NCBI GenBank assembly: GCA_022577435.1
Contig: JAKOON010000007.1
Coordinates: forward strand, 1,198,001 to 1,262,000
From: Embiotoca jacksoni
Lineage: Eukaryota; Chordata; Actinopteri; Embiotocidae
DNA length: 64,000 bases
Reading direction: 5' to 3'
A model generated the notes under the pieces. That model ran no database searches. It had not been told where the DNA came from and worked only from the letters and a program-made list of their open reading frames with translations. Positions 1 to 12,640 of this stretch are shown one piece after another (positions within the stretch are counted from its first letter, which is position 1; each line of letters starts with the position of its first letter). Position numbers and translations under genes: made by a program.

Positions 1-235
1 TAGAAAAATCTGGATAAATGCCCCCCCCCCAACTTTCTCCAATAATGACTGAAATGTTTGTTTTTGTTTTTATTCCATGTCATGTCAAGTAGCTCCTAAA
101 TTTTGTTGACGAGAAATCCACATAGCTTGCGGGAGAATGGGAAATTGCTGTAACGCAGTTTCGATCAGTAACGACTCCTCAAGCTTGTTGCATTACCGCA
201 ATCTTTTTAGTGTCTTTAAATGAAAGGTGGTCTAC
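1..235 (-). other. Intron of tmem144
   Basis: This stretch follows the donor of the ninth tmem144 exon (GT at 235-234) and contains no further tmem144 coding sequence. It is read as the start of an intron whose downstream exons lie outside the window. It includes a short C tract near position 22-31. Confidence 0.7.
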
Positions 236-3200
236 CCGGTAGGATGACTTGGGGGTAAACCTTGGGCTTGTTGTTCATGGCGGCACAGTACACGACAAAG
301 TACACTGTGCTTGCGAGAAAAATGCCACAGCCCTGCGCGTAAACGTAGTCGAGGTCTGCGAAGAGACAGAAGCAGGAGGTGAAACTTGGGCTCCCCGGAG
401 GGACCGGGTGTTATTTATAGACATTCTTAGAACTGAGACGATGTCTTTAATCTTTGTGATATGACAATGTTAAAAAAGGTAGAGGTTCAAAAGGGAGAGA
501 GTTATTGAACACGTACCGTACATACTGGCTCCATAAAAGATGCTGTCGTGACATGATGAATGGTTTTTAATGTAGAGGATGGGGACGAAGGTGGAACCGT
601 ACATCAGGCCGACCACGACAGCAAGCAGGCATCCGCTGATGACAAAGACACAGTAGAGACTGATGGACTGGATGCATTTTTAAATATCCTCCGATACCAT
701 TGTTCAGTTTCTAAAAAGGTGTAACTTCAACCTTTTTCACAAAGCTGAGAAACGGATTGATGGAGCAGGAATATGTATAGAAACATTTTCACAACATTTT
801 GGGAAACTGAGACCACACAAACGTGATTTATAGCTCTTTTTTGCACCTTTTAAAGTCCAACACTATGTTTAAAACGCGTTCACTGATTTATGTCTACCAT
901 TTGATTGCTGTGTAAAATGGTATTTGATTATTTACATTTTTTTGCTTATTAATTTAATGTGCTGCTGCAAGTCATTCCTAGGGATATTAATATATTGTAT
1001 TAACTGTGAAATTGTTTCAATAGGTTATGATTTTAAAAATTAATGTAGAAAAAAAGAAAACATTTTCCATTAAACAAATCACAATAAATCTAAAATGAAG
1101 CTGGCAGGCAGCTATAGATTTAATAATGTATGCCCATCATGTAAAAGAGAAAACACACTCTTGTTATGCCCTTTTGAGAAAACTAATCATTTCATAAAAG
1201 TCAATTTACCTTGCTAACATAACATTTGCTATATTGATTGCTGATGAGTTGACCTCACATGAATCGCCTGGTCTTTGGTCCTTGGGCATCCATCCAGAAT
1301 TCAGAGAAATTTGGTCCATAATTGCCTGAACTTGTTCTCTGCAGAAATGAAAAGATCATCCTAACTTCTAGACACAATGTCTTCAAAAACAATAAAACAT
1401 CAGTCCATAAAAGAAGAAAACGAGATAAAGTCATCACAAATCACTGAGAAAGGAAATAGGAAGGATTGAACATTCTCCTTAAAAGAATACAATTAAAATG
1501 AAAGATTTCTTTCGTTGTGATGTCAAAAAGAGGTGAGAAAAATAAAGTCAATGAAATACTCACTCCGTTGAGCAGTAATGGAATTGAGTCTGAAGATGGA
1601 TGCGGCTCCACATCCGCTTTCACATAGAAAAAGATCATGCCACTGAAAAATAACATCGTGGTCGTCATCCAGATTGAAAATGACAACGTCAAGTCAACGC
1701 CACATTTTTTAGGTCTGTGTAGTCACCTGAGCATACACAGGCCAGCTCCACAATAATTTAGTAGTGGCCTGGAAACATCCTGAGCAGATATCCCGAACCA
1801 GCCAAATCTATGAGAGATGGTCACATTCAGTATATTTTTACTTCACATCCAAATCAAATCAAAGTTGAGAACCTCTGGTGGGACCTATTTTACAGGACCG
1901 CAGCTTCCTTTACTCTCTTAAAAGTTTCCAGAATGACTCATTCAAAGTTACTGTTTATCAAATCCAAGTCATCAAAAGACAGGAAATGCGTTTCATTTGT
2001 CCTCAGAAGACACAATCCGACTCACCGTGAACTGGCCCAGCCCATCAGCAAACTGGCAGATCCCCAAATTAAAATTCCAAGACTGAGGCCGATGGCTTTA
2101 AGGATGGTAACAACTGCTACGTTTCCTGTGGATGGAGAGATTAGCAACACGCAGACACACACGTGCAACACATTTTATGACCTCCTGGTGAAGCTCGTGA
2201 CCATTTACAATATATCTACAGGTAGATGCTTAAAATTGATTCTTTAATATCACCTTTGGTTTTAATGTATGTTTTCTGATCAACAACTGTGTGCACTCAA
2301 AAAGGTACACAGTAGTGTAATACAAATGTGGGATCAATAGACTCTTATTCTGTCTAGTAACACAAAGCAAAGACCAACATGAATCGGTTTTACACGTTAT
2401 TTGAATGGATTTTCAGAGAATTCAAGAAACCTTTTTGCGTCTATGGTGCCAAAAATAAACCTCTGGATAGAAGCAATGTTCCCAATATTTACTGTACAAA
2501 CACGAGTGGTGTCAGTCTTCTCGTATAACTCTCAGCAACAAGGAAAATAAGTGTTTTCCCAACAATGTCAGGATTTAATTTGCACCATGCCCTTTCATTT
2601 GTGTGACAATATCAAGGAACTGGGAGTTTCTCCAGAGGTGGAAAACAAAAAAAAGGTTTTCGTGATGTTTGCTGGAATACAGATTGTGTACAGCACACTC
2701 GGTACACTTTATTTATAGTATGAAATTGGGACACTGATGGTGTCCTTAAAAGTTGTCCATGTCTCTCCCAGAGGACCACCAACGGCATCATTTTAAGACG
2801 GACTGCAGCAAAGGGACTCTTTAAGTCTGATGTTTTAAATCCATCTGCCGCGTCTCAACATCCAGCTGGACGATCAAAGGACATTTGATCCTGTGACATA
2901 TGAGACATATCAAAAAATAAAGAACGACTTGGCCTTGAAGTTGTGCTTTGATGAGACAATACCTGTCGCCCAGATCACACCTCCGAGCATTGCAAGAGGG
3001 TAGAACTTGGGTGAGTTAAGCAGCAGGTTTCCAACCAAAGATACAGCCCAGATCCCTGCACAGTTTACCCACTGAAAGAACATACCTGTAAACAGAACAC
3101 ACTCAAATTATCAACACTAGGATTTTCCCATATTGCCTAATTAATGTTCCAATTTCTGAAGATACAAATATTTAAAATGTTAAATCTTTCAAAAGGAAGA

Positions 3201-3572
3201 AGAAGAAGAAGAGAAAAAAAAACAACTTACCATCTCCAGTCTCTACTTTTTTGATGTGAACAAGGTTGCTTCCATACAACAGCACAGCAAACAAATTTGC
3301 AGCAATTCCATACACGAAATGAATGTTAGCGGTGGAGTTGCACATGAAATCCACTCCGTCGAGTCCAACATTTTCTTCTTCACTGTTGACACCTGGGTGA
3401 GTTTTTACCCCCCAGAACAGACACCCAAAAGATGGTCAAGCAACACACCAAACTCACGACGAGGCCTCACATTCATCGCAGACCAGTTTGTAGTTCACGT
3501 ACCTTCACCACAGCTCGCCGTCAGTAACGTGGCAACAAATAACAGCAAAAGCGAGCATTTTAGTTGGAACAT
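236..3572 (-). CDS. tmem144: Transmembrane protein 144, putative sugar transporter (partial; 3' end off the left edge)
   Basis: Nine coding exons can be joined on the minus strand: 3572-3503, 3392-3231, 3085-2963, 2125-2026, 1807-1727, 1642-1564, 1338-1259, 659-517 and 355-236. Every junction has AG/GT ends and all phases fit, giving 319 codons before the left edge. The product is a multi-pass membrane protein of the drug/metabolite-transporter type. Exon 2 has a first helix (about residues 49-68) followed by the signature GSNLVHIKKVETGDG. The eighth exon repeats this theme with LMYGSTFVPILYIKN, as expected for an internally duplicated transporter. Other matches to the family as I remember it are NSPKFYPLAMLGGVIWATGN, GWASSRFGWFG and the last exon's DLDYVYAQGCGIFLASTVYF. 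Exon 1 encodes a hydrophobic signal-like leader ending near TASCGE, and a sequon (CNST) follows at residue 42. The human protein is about 345 residues, so roughly the last 80 should lie left of position 1. Introns 660-1258 and 2126-2962 show nothing recognisable. Sugar transport is a family-level inference. Confidence 0.93.
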
Positions 3573-4762
3573 CTTAAAACAGAATATTTGATTTTCTTGA
3601 GACAGAGCCGGTCCACATTGATTAAAACCCGCTGGAGGTCGTGTGCGTCTGCAACGGTGGGAAAAGTCTGCCAGCTGCTTCCAATTGTCTAATCAATCAA
3701 ACACACAAGGGGCAGCAGAAGATGTCAAACAAGCGCCACGCAAACAGATTTCTCATCTGTTTTACAGGTTGTCCACGTATGTGTGATTAAAATGGTAAAA
3801 TGATGTATTAAATCATTGTAACATGTTTAAAAAAAAAAAAAAAAAAGTTAATTTACCCACTGAAATATAAACGAGCTCACATTTTTTTGGATGACTCATT
3901 CCCCTGGCATTGATGACTAAAGCGGCTAAAACACAATAGTTCTATATTTAAAACTGTTTATTTATGCAGACAATCCTGTAAGCAGTACGGTATGCTGCGC
4001 CCGTGCAGCTTTCCCTACCACGTTAGGAAATATTTGTTTCCTGCTGTTACTCATTTCCCTTTTTCGTATTTCTATTCTATTCTGTTCTTTTGTGTCTCCA
4101 CAACAGCTCCCACTCCGCCAATTAAAAATTAAGGGACTGGACCACCAGATGTCGCCTAAAACGCGTGTATGTGACTCATAAAGGAATCCAAATATTCTTC
4201 ATACTTCAACTGGCACTGCCAGTTTTTTTAACCTCTGTATTTAAAGTTAAACATAATATTTACAGAAAAGCCCACAATGTGCTGGAAGAAATAAATCAGC
4301 ATCATCCAGTAACTGTAAAGTGTTGCCATCGAGCATTATGATCTTTCTCCTGGTTCATAAGGGTTTAATGCCTTTATAGGGATGAAAGATTTGCATGGGT
4401 CACTAAAACATTATAGGTCAACTTTTTAACTTCAGTAATTTCCAGAACATTTTATCAACCCCGTGGTTGTAGGACTGAATTGGCTCATAAAAACACCCAT
4501 CAGGTATCTCTTAAGTGCTCATGAAGATATTGTCTAAGCCTGAAAGCTACTTAAAAGAGGGCAGAAATATCAAAAGGTTCAAGTTGCTTCATGTTTGGGT
4601 TGGAGGGTGATTTCCCAGGCTGTCCATCCACTGAGCAGTTGTCTTCCTGCACTCACGGCCACAAATCCTCCCTTCCAAAATGAGTTTCGGAAGCAGTGCG
4701 CTCCTCCCTAATTTGAGTTTGGCGCAAAAAAAGACAGAACCGTGATAATGACATAAGTTCTA
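3573..4762. promoter_or_regulatory. Divergent spacer between tmem144 and gask1b
   Basis: The two start codons face away from each other with 1190 bp between them, so this interval must hold both 5' UTRs and probably both promoters unless upstream noncoding exons exist. It contains an A tract (about 3830-3846) and otherwise unique-looking AT-rich sequence. A CCACCAGATGTCGCC segment near 4142-4156 loosely resembles a CTCF core. No convincing TATA box or CpG island was seen, so transcription starts cannot be placed. Confidence 0.5.
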
Positions 4763-7700
4763 ATGGGGAAGTCGCGTGTTCACTGGCTGTGCTTCCCTCT
4801 TCTAAAGCTGATCAGCAACTTTCGGAGGTGCCCTCTTTCGAAAAGAAGTTTGATAATTGCGACCGTATGTGTGGTCTATTTGTTTTTCGTGGTCTCACAA
4901 GTTGGATATTCGCAGCCACACCGGGGCAGAAGGACTGATAAGGACAACAGCCGGCACATCCGTGGATTGTATAATTTGGAAAGCAACGGTGCAGTGCCAG
5001 ACTCTGCTGATTTGCAGACCGGCTTTGTGGTCCCAACCCGGTCCAACGTGGTGTACATAACGCTTAAGTCAAAGCGTCTAAAACCAGCACATATCCGAGG
5101 TACAATCCGACCAAAACTGAGGAGAAAAGTGAGAAGGAATAAAACGAGCAATCCGTATTTTACGCAGAACAAACTTGGCACTTTGGAGCGGGACGCAGGC
5201 CAAATTAAACAGAACTTTGCACTTCAGACGTCCTGGAAAGAAACCCGGGATGTTGATTTTATATCAGTGGACATTTTATTCCAGCAATCAAATAAAGATG
5301 CAGACGCAGACTCTCAGATTAGTGCAATCCGAATTTACAGCCAAAAAGCACCGCCGTGGTTTAGCGAACAGGACGTGAAAACCATGCGCTTTCTTGCGGA
5401 TGCCAAAGTTTTGCGCATGAGAGAAGTCTCTCACGGAGACTCTCCATCACTCCTGATATTTGAGGGTGAGACAAGCGTCCTGCCGGTCAGCCAAAAACAC
5501 ACACACAGAAGGAACAATGCGTGCGGAGGGCAGTGTGGAGTCGTCCAGAGCCCCGTGGATAACACAGAGGTGTTCGCTTTCCATTTGGACAGGTTGCTGG
5601 GGCTTAACAGGACACTGCCAACTGTAAGCAGAAAATTCAGCTTTTTACACGGTAGGTCATCAAGCAGAGAGTACGCAGTTTCTGAGTCTCTGACCGCAGG
5701 TAAAACAGGGAGGGGGGGTTATGTCTGAGGGCAATAAATTACATTTTCTACGGATTAGTTCTTCAGGCGTAGTGGAGCTCCTCAGGAGAGAGTTTCTCCA
5801 TATCATCGATTGTGTGGTGAAATTTGCAGACTGAGAAGATGAATGATGACCCGAGGACGTGATGATGCAGGTCTTTAATTTTTATGTTTATTTATTGCAG
5901 GGACCATGTACATAATACATTAATCTCACAAGGACAAAAGATGCTCTGAACCAGATTTAGCTGGTATTGTTATTTATTTAGATGATGGGTTTTCCAGTTA
6001 TCTTTGACCTGCAGATTATTCACACAGTACAAACATTTGTATGTTTACATGGCTCAATGCCATTGATGAATTACACAAAAGATCCATTAAACCAGATAGA
6101 AAGATGTGCACTGATGCAAGTCTGTTAAAAGCTTTTGAGAAAGTCACTGAGACTTGCATCAGCAGCAGACCATTAGTGAGCATTAGTGCACACTACAATC
6201 TATTATGTTCAAGGAAATATTTACAATAAACAGTATCCACACACCTCAGGACAAAAAAAAAGAAGGGGAAACACTGAGGGAAAAGACATTTTACTTGTTC
6301 GGGATTATGAAAACATGGGAACTTTTTAGGACCACATTAAAGCACAACAGTTGTGTTGTCTTAAATAGCTTTAAGTTATGTAATAATGTATTATGAATTT
6401 ACAGTAGGGTCACTGACACAAAGGTGTAAATTCACATTTTGACTTTGTCAAAGAGAATGGAGGCACACTTTGTCATTACCTCCTCTTAAAGAGTGTAAAT
6501 GGGTTTAAGGAGCATGTACAGGAAGTAACAGCAAGCCTCTCCTCCTTCCATTACCATTAGTCTTTTTATGCCGAATATCTGTGTCTATTTTTTTGTCTGT
6601 TTTATTAGGACAAGCTATTTATAATACCACAGAGAACCTGAAAAGACATATTACTTCAGTTTTGGGCCTTCGGTTGTGAAACACTCTGTTCACTTTACTT
6701 TTGGGGGCAGAGAAAATGTTTGATTGCATTAACCTGACCGTCACTGAGGATAGCAAATTGTGGTAACATAAGAGAGGTATATTAAAAAACCATTTACTCC
6801 TCCTGGGCTTTCTCTCGCCTGTCTTGATCTGCTTTAAGAAAGAAGGATGATGTGCAGCTTGGCTTGGCTTAAACCTTTCCTGGATTAAAACACAGAACAG
6901 TTGCTTAAATCTGACCAAACGATCCTTCTGTCCTCCCTCCTCAGATGGCCAGTCCTGCCCAGTGGTGTCATGGGACGCATCTCTGTACCCAGAAGGCCTT
7001 GCTGGTGGTTGGCCCACTGTGAGGTTAACATGGGGGGAGTACCAGAGCTCCCTGAAACAGAGGTGTTGGCATAAAAACATCATCCCGAAGCCGGACTCCG
7101 GCTGCTCCACGATTCATCACTACGAGTGGAGCAAATTGGCTCTGTTTGACTTCTTGTTACAGGTAATGAAAGTTTGCTTTTGTTCCGCTAAGGCCCCCTC
7201 AAACTTATTAGAATTCTAAAAGTGATTCATAAACTACTTTTGAAAAAGTTTTTTTTTTGTTTTGCCTGGCAACAGCAATACACTCCAACAGCTGAAAAGC
7301 ATCTGAGACATCCTCTGACGTTTTGTCCCTTGGCTGAATAGATGTCTTGTTTCCTGTGTGGGAGGCCTCTCTAAATCACATTTTGGCATTGAGGATACAT
7401 CTCTTTTGAATTCTCTAATTCATTCCCATTGTCAGGATGGAGAAAACACAGCAGAGTACAGAATCTTTTAAACTTTTGTAGCTACTAAATTAGATATTGA
7501 GTTCAGGATGCCACAGGATCCATCATTCATATTTAGTTGTTCCAAGGTCCTTCCAAAATAAAGGAATAAATTAATAATATAAAGAGAAACAAATTACATG
7601 TAAAACATTTTGTCAAAGACCTTTGTGAACTGAGCGTAATGACGTTATTATACTGATTTGTTTGAAACTGAACCGAAAAGTCACAAAAAACGACTTCCTT

Positions 7701-10648
7701 GTGCTGTGTTTGCAGGTGACAGCCTCTGTGTCTAAATACTGAAATTAATGTGAAATAGTCACCTGAGTTGCCCCTAAGAAAGTCAGATTAAGTGATTGAG
7801 ACAATCAACAATTGTCTGTGTAATATGAATATACATACAGATTATGTACAATATCCTATATACAGTAAATACAATAACAGAAAGGGTGTCAGTTGATAAG
7901 TTCACTTCTTATTATGAGTGTCTGGGAGGTGATTTAGTTTCCCAAGACCTTTAATTAAACATATTTAATGATTAAAGTCATAACTTTCATTTAGATCAAC
8001 ATCAGCTGCCTCTCGGCCAGATGGATATGAAGTTTCTCAATAAAATAATTTGTTGTACACAGCAAGAGAAACTGTGTTGGGTTGGTACGAGTTCAAAAAA
8101 GTAAAATCTGAAGGAGTATTGTTTGATATTCTACTCTCTGTCAAGCTGAACTCACCTGGCAGCCTACAACTATGTCGAGACATGTAGTTCTCTTAGATAT
8201 TAGATTTAAAGTCCAACTTTAAAAACTACATTTTTAGTAACTGAGGTTAAACAAATATATGAAGTCAAGTTCAATGAATATTGGCTTTGGAAGGGTTCAT
8301 TTTTTTGTTTGTTTGAGAATACAAAGTTATGTTCAGACACGATTGCCTGATTATATCCTGGAGGTATTTTAATTTGTCACACTTAATATATTGGTGTTCA
8401 TACATTCGAGTTGCCCAAAAAAGGTGCATCTAAGTGTCACCCAAGTCCCATCTAAAAATCTGTCAATGACACTAAAGTTGTTGCGTCCTCTCACTTTTAA
8501 CAGTGCCATCTGAATATCAATGATTTATCACATAGAGAGAAGAAAGGATGAGGCCTGTGGTTGAATTTGGGTTGCAATTCCTTGTTAATGTGACGGGGAA
8601 GGTGCTGCGCGATACGCTTCACAGAGTCCCCCGGTCCCGTCACATGACTCAGCAGTCTGGTGGTCCAATTGATGTCAATATCTGTCAAATAAGTGTGCCA
8701 AAGTGACACTGCAAAGATCAACGTGCTGGATGTGTTGAGTTTGTTCTTTGCCAAACCAGTGTATGTGATTGATTTTTGATTATGTGGCCTGTCAGGGCAG
8801 TAAATGTTGCCAAATAAGGTTCAGGGCCAGAAAAATACCTTTGCTTCTCATCAAACACATAAAAAAGCAACAAAAAAAAAAAGAGATTAAAAAAACCCAT
8901 GAATAGCTATTCAATAATCCATAAATAACACTCCCTGCTGTGTTTGTATTCTCCCAAAAATTGACTGTGAGTCTTTTCTGAGGAAACGTGAATCATCTTT
9001 GCAGATTCACAACCGTCTGGATCGCAGCTGCTGCGGGTTCAGGCCTCGGCGGGAGTACGTGTGCGTTGAACTGGGCCTCCACTCTGAGTGCGGGAACCAG
9101 GACCACGTACAACTGGCAAACGTCATCCACAGAGGTCACGACCCCAGACACCTGGTCTTTACCAACAACGAGGGATTCTTCGACCGCAACGAGGACAACT
9201 TGGACTTCAGGCTGTTGGAGGGAATCAAGGAGTAAGTTTGAATTATAATTTGACTCCATGTTATTGTTGCTTTCATTGCTCTTATATGTTTAAAAGATTG
9301 CAAAATCAAATGCACTCTGATTTTGGGGGTTGTACTTAAAACATCAAAAGATGAAGTGGAAAATGTCAACAGCAACCTTTTTTGTTTTGTTTCTGGGAAT
9401 ACACATTGCATTTTTTTTTTTTTTTACCCATGAAACATTTGTATACACAAATTTGATCCTGACTGAACAAAGAAAAAACATTTGTTAGACTTTCTACACT
9501 GTTTGTAGGAACAATATTTCCCACTGGTCAGGACTCCCTTTGAAGGTTATGTTTTCCGTAAGGTTTTGTTTGTTTTTACAGCAGGATGACAGAACAACAA
9601 CCAGCCTGATTTTCACGACACTCGGTGGAAGGGAACCTTCGGGGTGGATCTGAATTATGGGGCGGATACGTGAATTATTTTTCACTTTCGTAAACATTGT
9701 GAGCGAGACGGGTTGTTGGTTTGGTTTCTCTCCTACCCCCTGTATGTTAATACAGCCAAATTCTCGATAAAGCTGCTCTCGTTTTCACGTATTTCTTTCT
9801 TTCAGGCTGAAGTGACAGAAACACGGCTCCTTCAGGACTAAATGTTAACCGGCAGTCACTTTAAATACATTTCCAAGCTGCTGCTCTGCACGGCTGAATG
9901 TCTGATTTCATAACCGCGACATCATCTAACAAAAAAAACCCAAAAAACATCACCTTTCAAACAATCTGAAAACAACTGTGCTGTGATAATGTCTGTATTT
10001 ATGTGTAACGTGTTCACTCAGAGAAGTGACAGAATATCTTTCTCACACACCTCCTTGGTCTTCGTCACAAACGCTTAGGGAACTACCTGCCTGTGCACAT
10101 GTCCTTTGAATCGGGTTGTGGGTTTCCATTTTTACATTGACATTTAGGTTAAAATTGGATGTAGTGTGTGGATTACGTGCGTATATTGTGTTTCACAGAC
10201 GATCTGGCAACTTGGGCAACATCACATAAACATACAAAATTTACAGATCTGTTTATGAGGATTATCTAAATAAAGTTTCAGGCCTGGCAAATTACAGAAA
10301 ATTCCTGAGAGAAAAAACAAACCGGGGGTGTGCCAAGAGAGATGCCTCCAAATACAGGAAAACGCAGGTAGAACAGGGTTGTTGGCAGGTATAAAGTGCT
10401 TTTTCAGTTGCCAGTTATTTTTGTGAGGTAGAAACTGTCCACAAATAGGATTAGTTTTATTTTATTGGAACAACAGTAGCTGTTTTTCAGAGTTTCTGAT
10501 CGACATAGTTGAAAAAAATTCTCACGGTGGATTTAAATTGTAGTCGTTTGGAGTTGTTAGATCTTTGCCTGATCTGTTCCAAAACTCAGATTTTTGTAGA
10601 ATGCAGCTGTTATTACAGTCAATAAAATGTCAGTCTTAAACTGTGGAA

Positions 10649-10685
<37 letters not shown>

Positions 10686-12640
10686 TAAACCACCATTTCA
10701 GCTTTAAAACCTTTAACCTTTCAAATCTCCACAATATCAAAAATAAATAATAAATGCGTGGTAGTCTGGGAGGCAGTGAGCGTGCACCATGATAATGTGT
10801 TCTTTCAGTTTATCCTCCGCAGGTCTATGTGGATATATGAACACACACTGCAGAGACATTTCTCTCATTTCATCCACCTTTTGATCAATAAGTCAGTGAG
10901 TCAGAGCGCCGGGGAGACAGCACAGAAACTGTGGTTTGGCATTGACACTTGCGTCTCCTCCCGTAGCCAGGATCCTCAGCAAAACTGGACCTCCACGTAT
11001 GACAATTAAATCTGATTAAAAAAACAGTCTAAACTCCAAATGTAGTAGTTATGAAATGACACAAGATTTAATTAACATCTGACCTTTGTTGATCTGAGAT
11101 ATTTCGGGCAAATTCCTACCACATACATCATATCGCAGTGTTTTTCAAAAAGCTTCAGCTGCTTAAATTGTCGACAAATGTTTATTCTATCTCTCCGTGG
11201 CTCTTCTCCAGGCCACATCAACACGTCCTATCTTTCTCTTTGGACCAACTCCAAACCTGACTGCTGCACAGACGTCACATGATATACGATCTTTTTTTTT
11301 TTTTTTTTATATCTGCTTATATTTCATTTGTAGGAGGGGAGCTTTCACCATCTCAAAAGCTTTTAAAATGTCAGAAAATACCAGAAGCAGTCACTCGAAG
11401 CCCCTACTTGTGCCAAAGTTATGAGCAACCCATCATTTTACTCAAGTTGACGTTTGGAGTTATAGAAACCTCTTACTGCATTGGGTAACTGTGATTTTTG
11501 TTGCCAAGAAACAAAGTGCTTCAGCAGTGATTTCAAGTTCGCTAATGGAAAAAGGCAATTCACGCTCATTATGAAATCCGGGAACGTTGTTACATTTTGG
11601 TTAAGCTCGGGTTAGGTTCAAGAAAAGGTCGTGATCTGAGTTCAAATAAGTACATTTGTTACATAAGTTATGTTACACAAGTTTATTTACGTAGCTGCTT
11701 AAATGAAAACAAGTCAACGTTGACTGTCTCAGGGTCAAAGTCCTGTGTTTGACTCATCCAAACACCCCCAACTTCCTCCGTGTGCTGACATCGTCACTCT
11801 TTCTAACACATCTTCTGATTTCCTCTTTTTTGCTCCCGCCATAACTACCACGGCCACTAGAGGTCGCAATAAATGAAAATATGGGTCAAATTAAGCTGCT
11901 TGTGAAGACGCCCTATGCTGCCGTGTTTTAGGGGAAGATGGTACTGTACTGGCCATAGACCGTACATAAACAGGGGACGTAGATTCGGGGTCTGAAAAAT
12001 GAGGTCAACGAGGAAGTGCCTTAAAATGCAATACTACAGAAGGCCACAAGGGGTTGGCTCCAAAAAGGCTCTGCCTCCATAGACTCCCATTCAACTTCTC
12101 TCATGAATTACAAATTCAATACATTTTTTTTCCACAAGCTAAAGTTGCTCCTTATTAGTTTTCTGGCAGTCCATCTGAAAATAGTCCCATCATTAATTAG
12201 ATATTATGTCTCAAAATGCTGCGATTTTGGAGGGCGTGTCTGTTTGATTGACAGACCGGTGGTGCAGTAGGTTTCTGATATCGATGGGCGGGGCGTAGAG
12301 TCCTCTGGTTCTGAGACCCTTTGGTTTCACCTGCCGTGATCTACTAAACTAATCATACTAATCATGTCTACAGCGCTGCCTCTAAAGACAAGTACCTGAA
12401 CTCTACTAATACTTTCCCCTGATTCTTCCTAGGCTCCCCGAGCAGGCCGTGTCGGTGCTGAGGAGCAGGAAGCTGAGGGAGAAACTCCTCCAGTCTCTGT
12501 TCCTGGACCAGACGTACTGGGAGAGCCAGGGCGGCCGGCAGGGCATCGACAAGCTGATCGATGTCATCGAGAGGCGAGCCGAGGTCCTCCTCACCTACAT
12601 CACTGCCCACGGGATCAAAGTCATCACAATGAACGCGTGA
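4763..12640 (+). CDS. gask1b: Golgi-associated kinase 1B (FAM198B), complete coding region
   Basis: Four coding exons join in frame: 4763-5699, 6945-7162, 9005-9231 and 12433-12640. They have GT/AG introns and encode 529 residues; human GASK1B is about 519. Residues 1-28 are basic and cytosolic, and about 29-47 (SLIIATVCVVYLFFVVSQV) form a signal-anchor, making a type II Golgi protein with a lumenal C-terminus. Residues 50 to about 312 are a variable stem. The conserved domain begins in exon 2 (SCPVVSWDASLYPEG), continues through KLALFDFLLQIHNRLDRSCCGF, and ends with QSLFLDQTYWESQGGRQGID. The family is related to Fam20/four-jointed secretory kinases; Asp391 in NRLDR fits their catalytic Asp, but the later motif reads TNNEGFF with Asn439 where an acidic residue is expected. 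Paralogue 1B rather than 1A is chosen because tmem144 lies next to it. The ATG at 4763 gives the membrane anchor; its -3 base is C, so the Kozak context is only moderate. Confidence 0.92.
5700..6944 (+). other. gask1b intron 1
   Basis: The intron begins GTAAAA after exon 1 and ends in the pyrimidine-rich acceptor TCCTCCCTCCTCAG. The segment around 5875-5990 (a TTTATTTATTGCAGGGACCATGTACATAAT-type sequence followed by an ACAAAAGATGCTCTGAACCAG-like stretch) resembles a dispersed fish repeat from memory. The rest shows no structure I can name. Confidence 0.75.
7163..9004 (+). other. gask1b intron 2
   Basis: The donor is GTAATG and the acceptor is CATCTTTGCAG. The sequence is AT-rich and unique-looking. 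Frames in it carry no recognisable protein, and no repeat family was recognised. Confidence 0.75.
10651..10679. repeat. Poly-T tract, 29 bases
   Basis: An uninterrupted run of 29 T lies inside gask1b intron 3. It could be the A-tail of a minus-strand retroposed element, but no element body was recognised beside it. Confidence 0.95.
11590..11645 (-). repeat. Fragment of a CCTAAACCTAACC-type dispersed repeat
   Basis: Read on the minus strand, this segment has the pattern ATCACGACCTTTTCTTGAACC followed by TAACCCGAGCTTAACC. It resembles a repeat I remember from many spiny-rayed fish genomes and the plus-strand segment near 19655-19735. The assignment is from memory. Confidence 0.45.
11851..11868 (+). 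promoter_or_regulatory. CTCF-like motif
   Basis: The sequence CGGCCACTAGAGGTCGCA is one base from the familiar CTCF core CCACTAGAGGGCGC. It is a motif match only, and similar sequence can be carried by repeats. Confidence 0.3.
11954..12300 (+). repeat. Dispersed repeat, copy 1 (TAGACxGTAxATAAAxxxGGACGTAG type)
   Basis: This copy starts near ATAGACCGTACATAAACAGG, passes through GGTCTGAAAAATGAGG, GGAAGTGCCTTAAAATGCAA and CATAGACTCCCATTCAACTT, and may run on to GATGGGCGGGGC. A second copy with the same order of blocks lies at about 59452-59690 in the same orientation. The opening resembles a very common teleost repeat with ACTGTATATAAA near its start. Confidence 0.7.

Larger units (their letters stand above)
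9232..12432 (+). other. gask1b intron 3
   Basis: The donor is GTAAGT and the acceptor is TTCTTCCTAG. The intron carries a 29-base T tract (10651-10679), a fish-type repeat fragment at 11590-11645, a CTCF-like motif at 11851-11868, and a longer dispersed repeat at about 11954-12300 close to the last exon. Confidence 0.8.
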
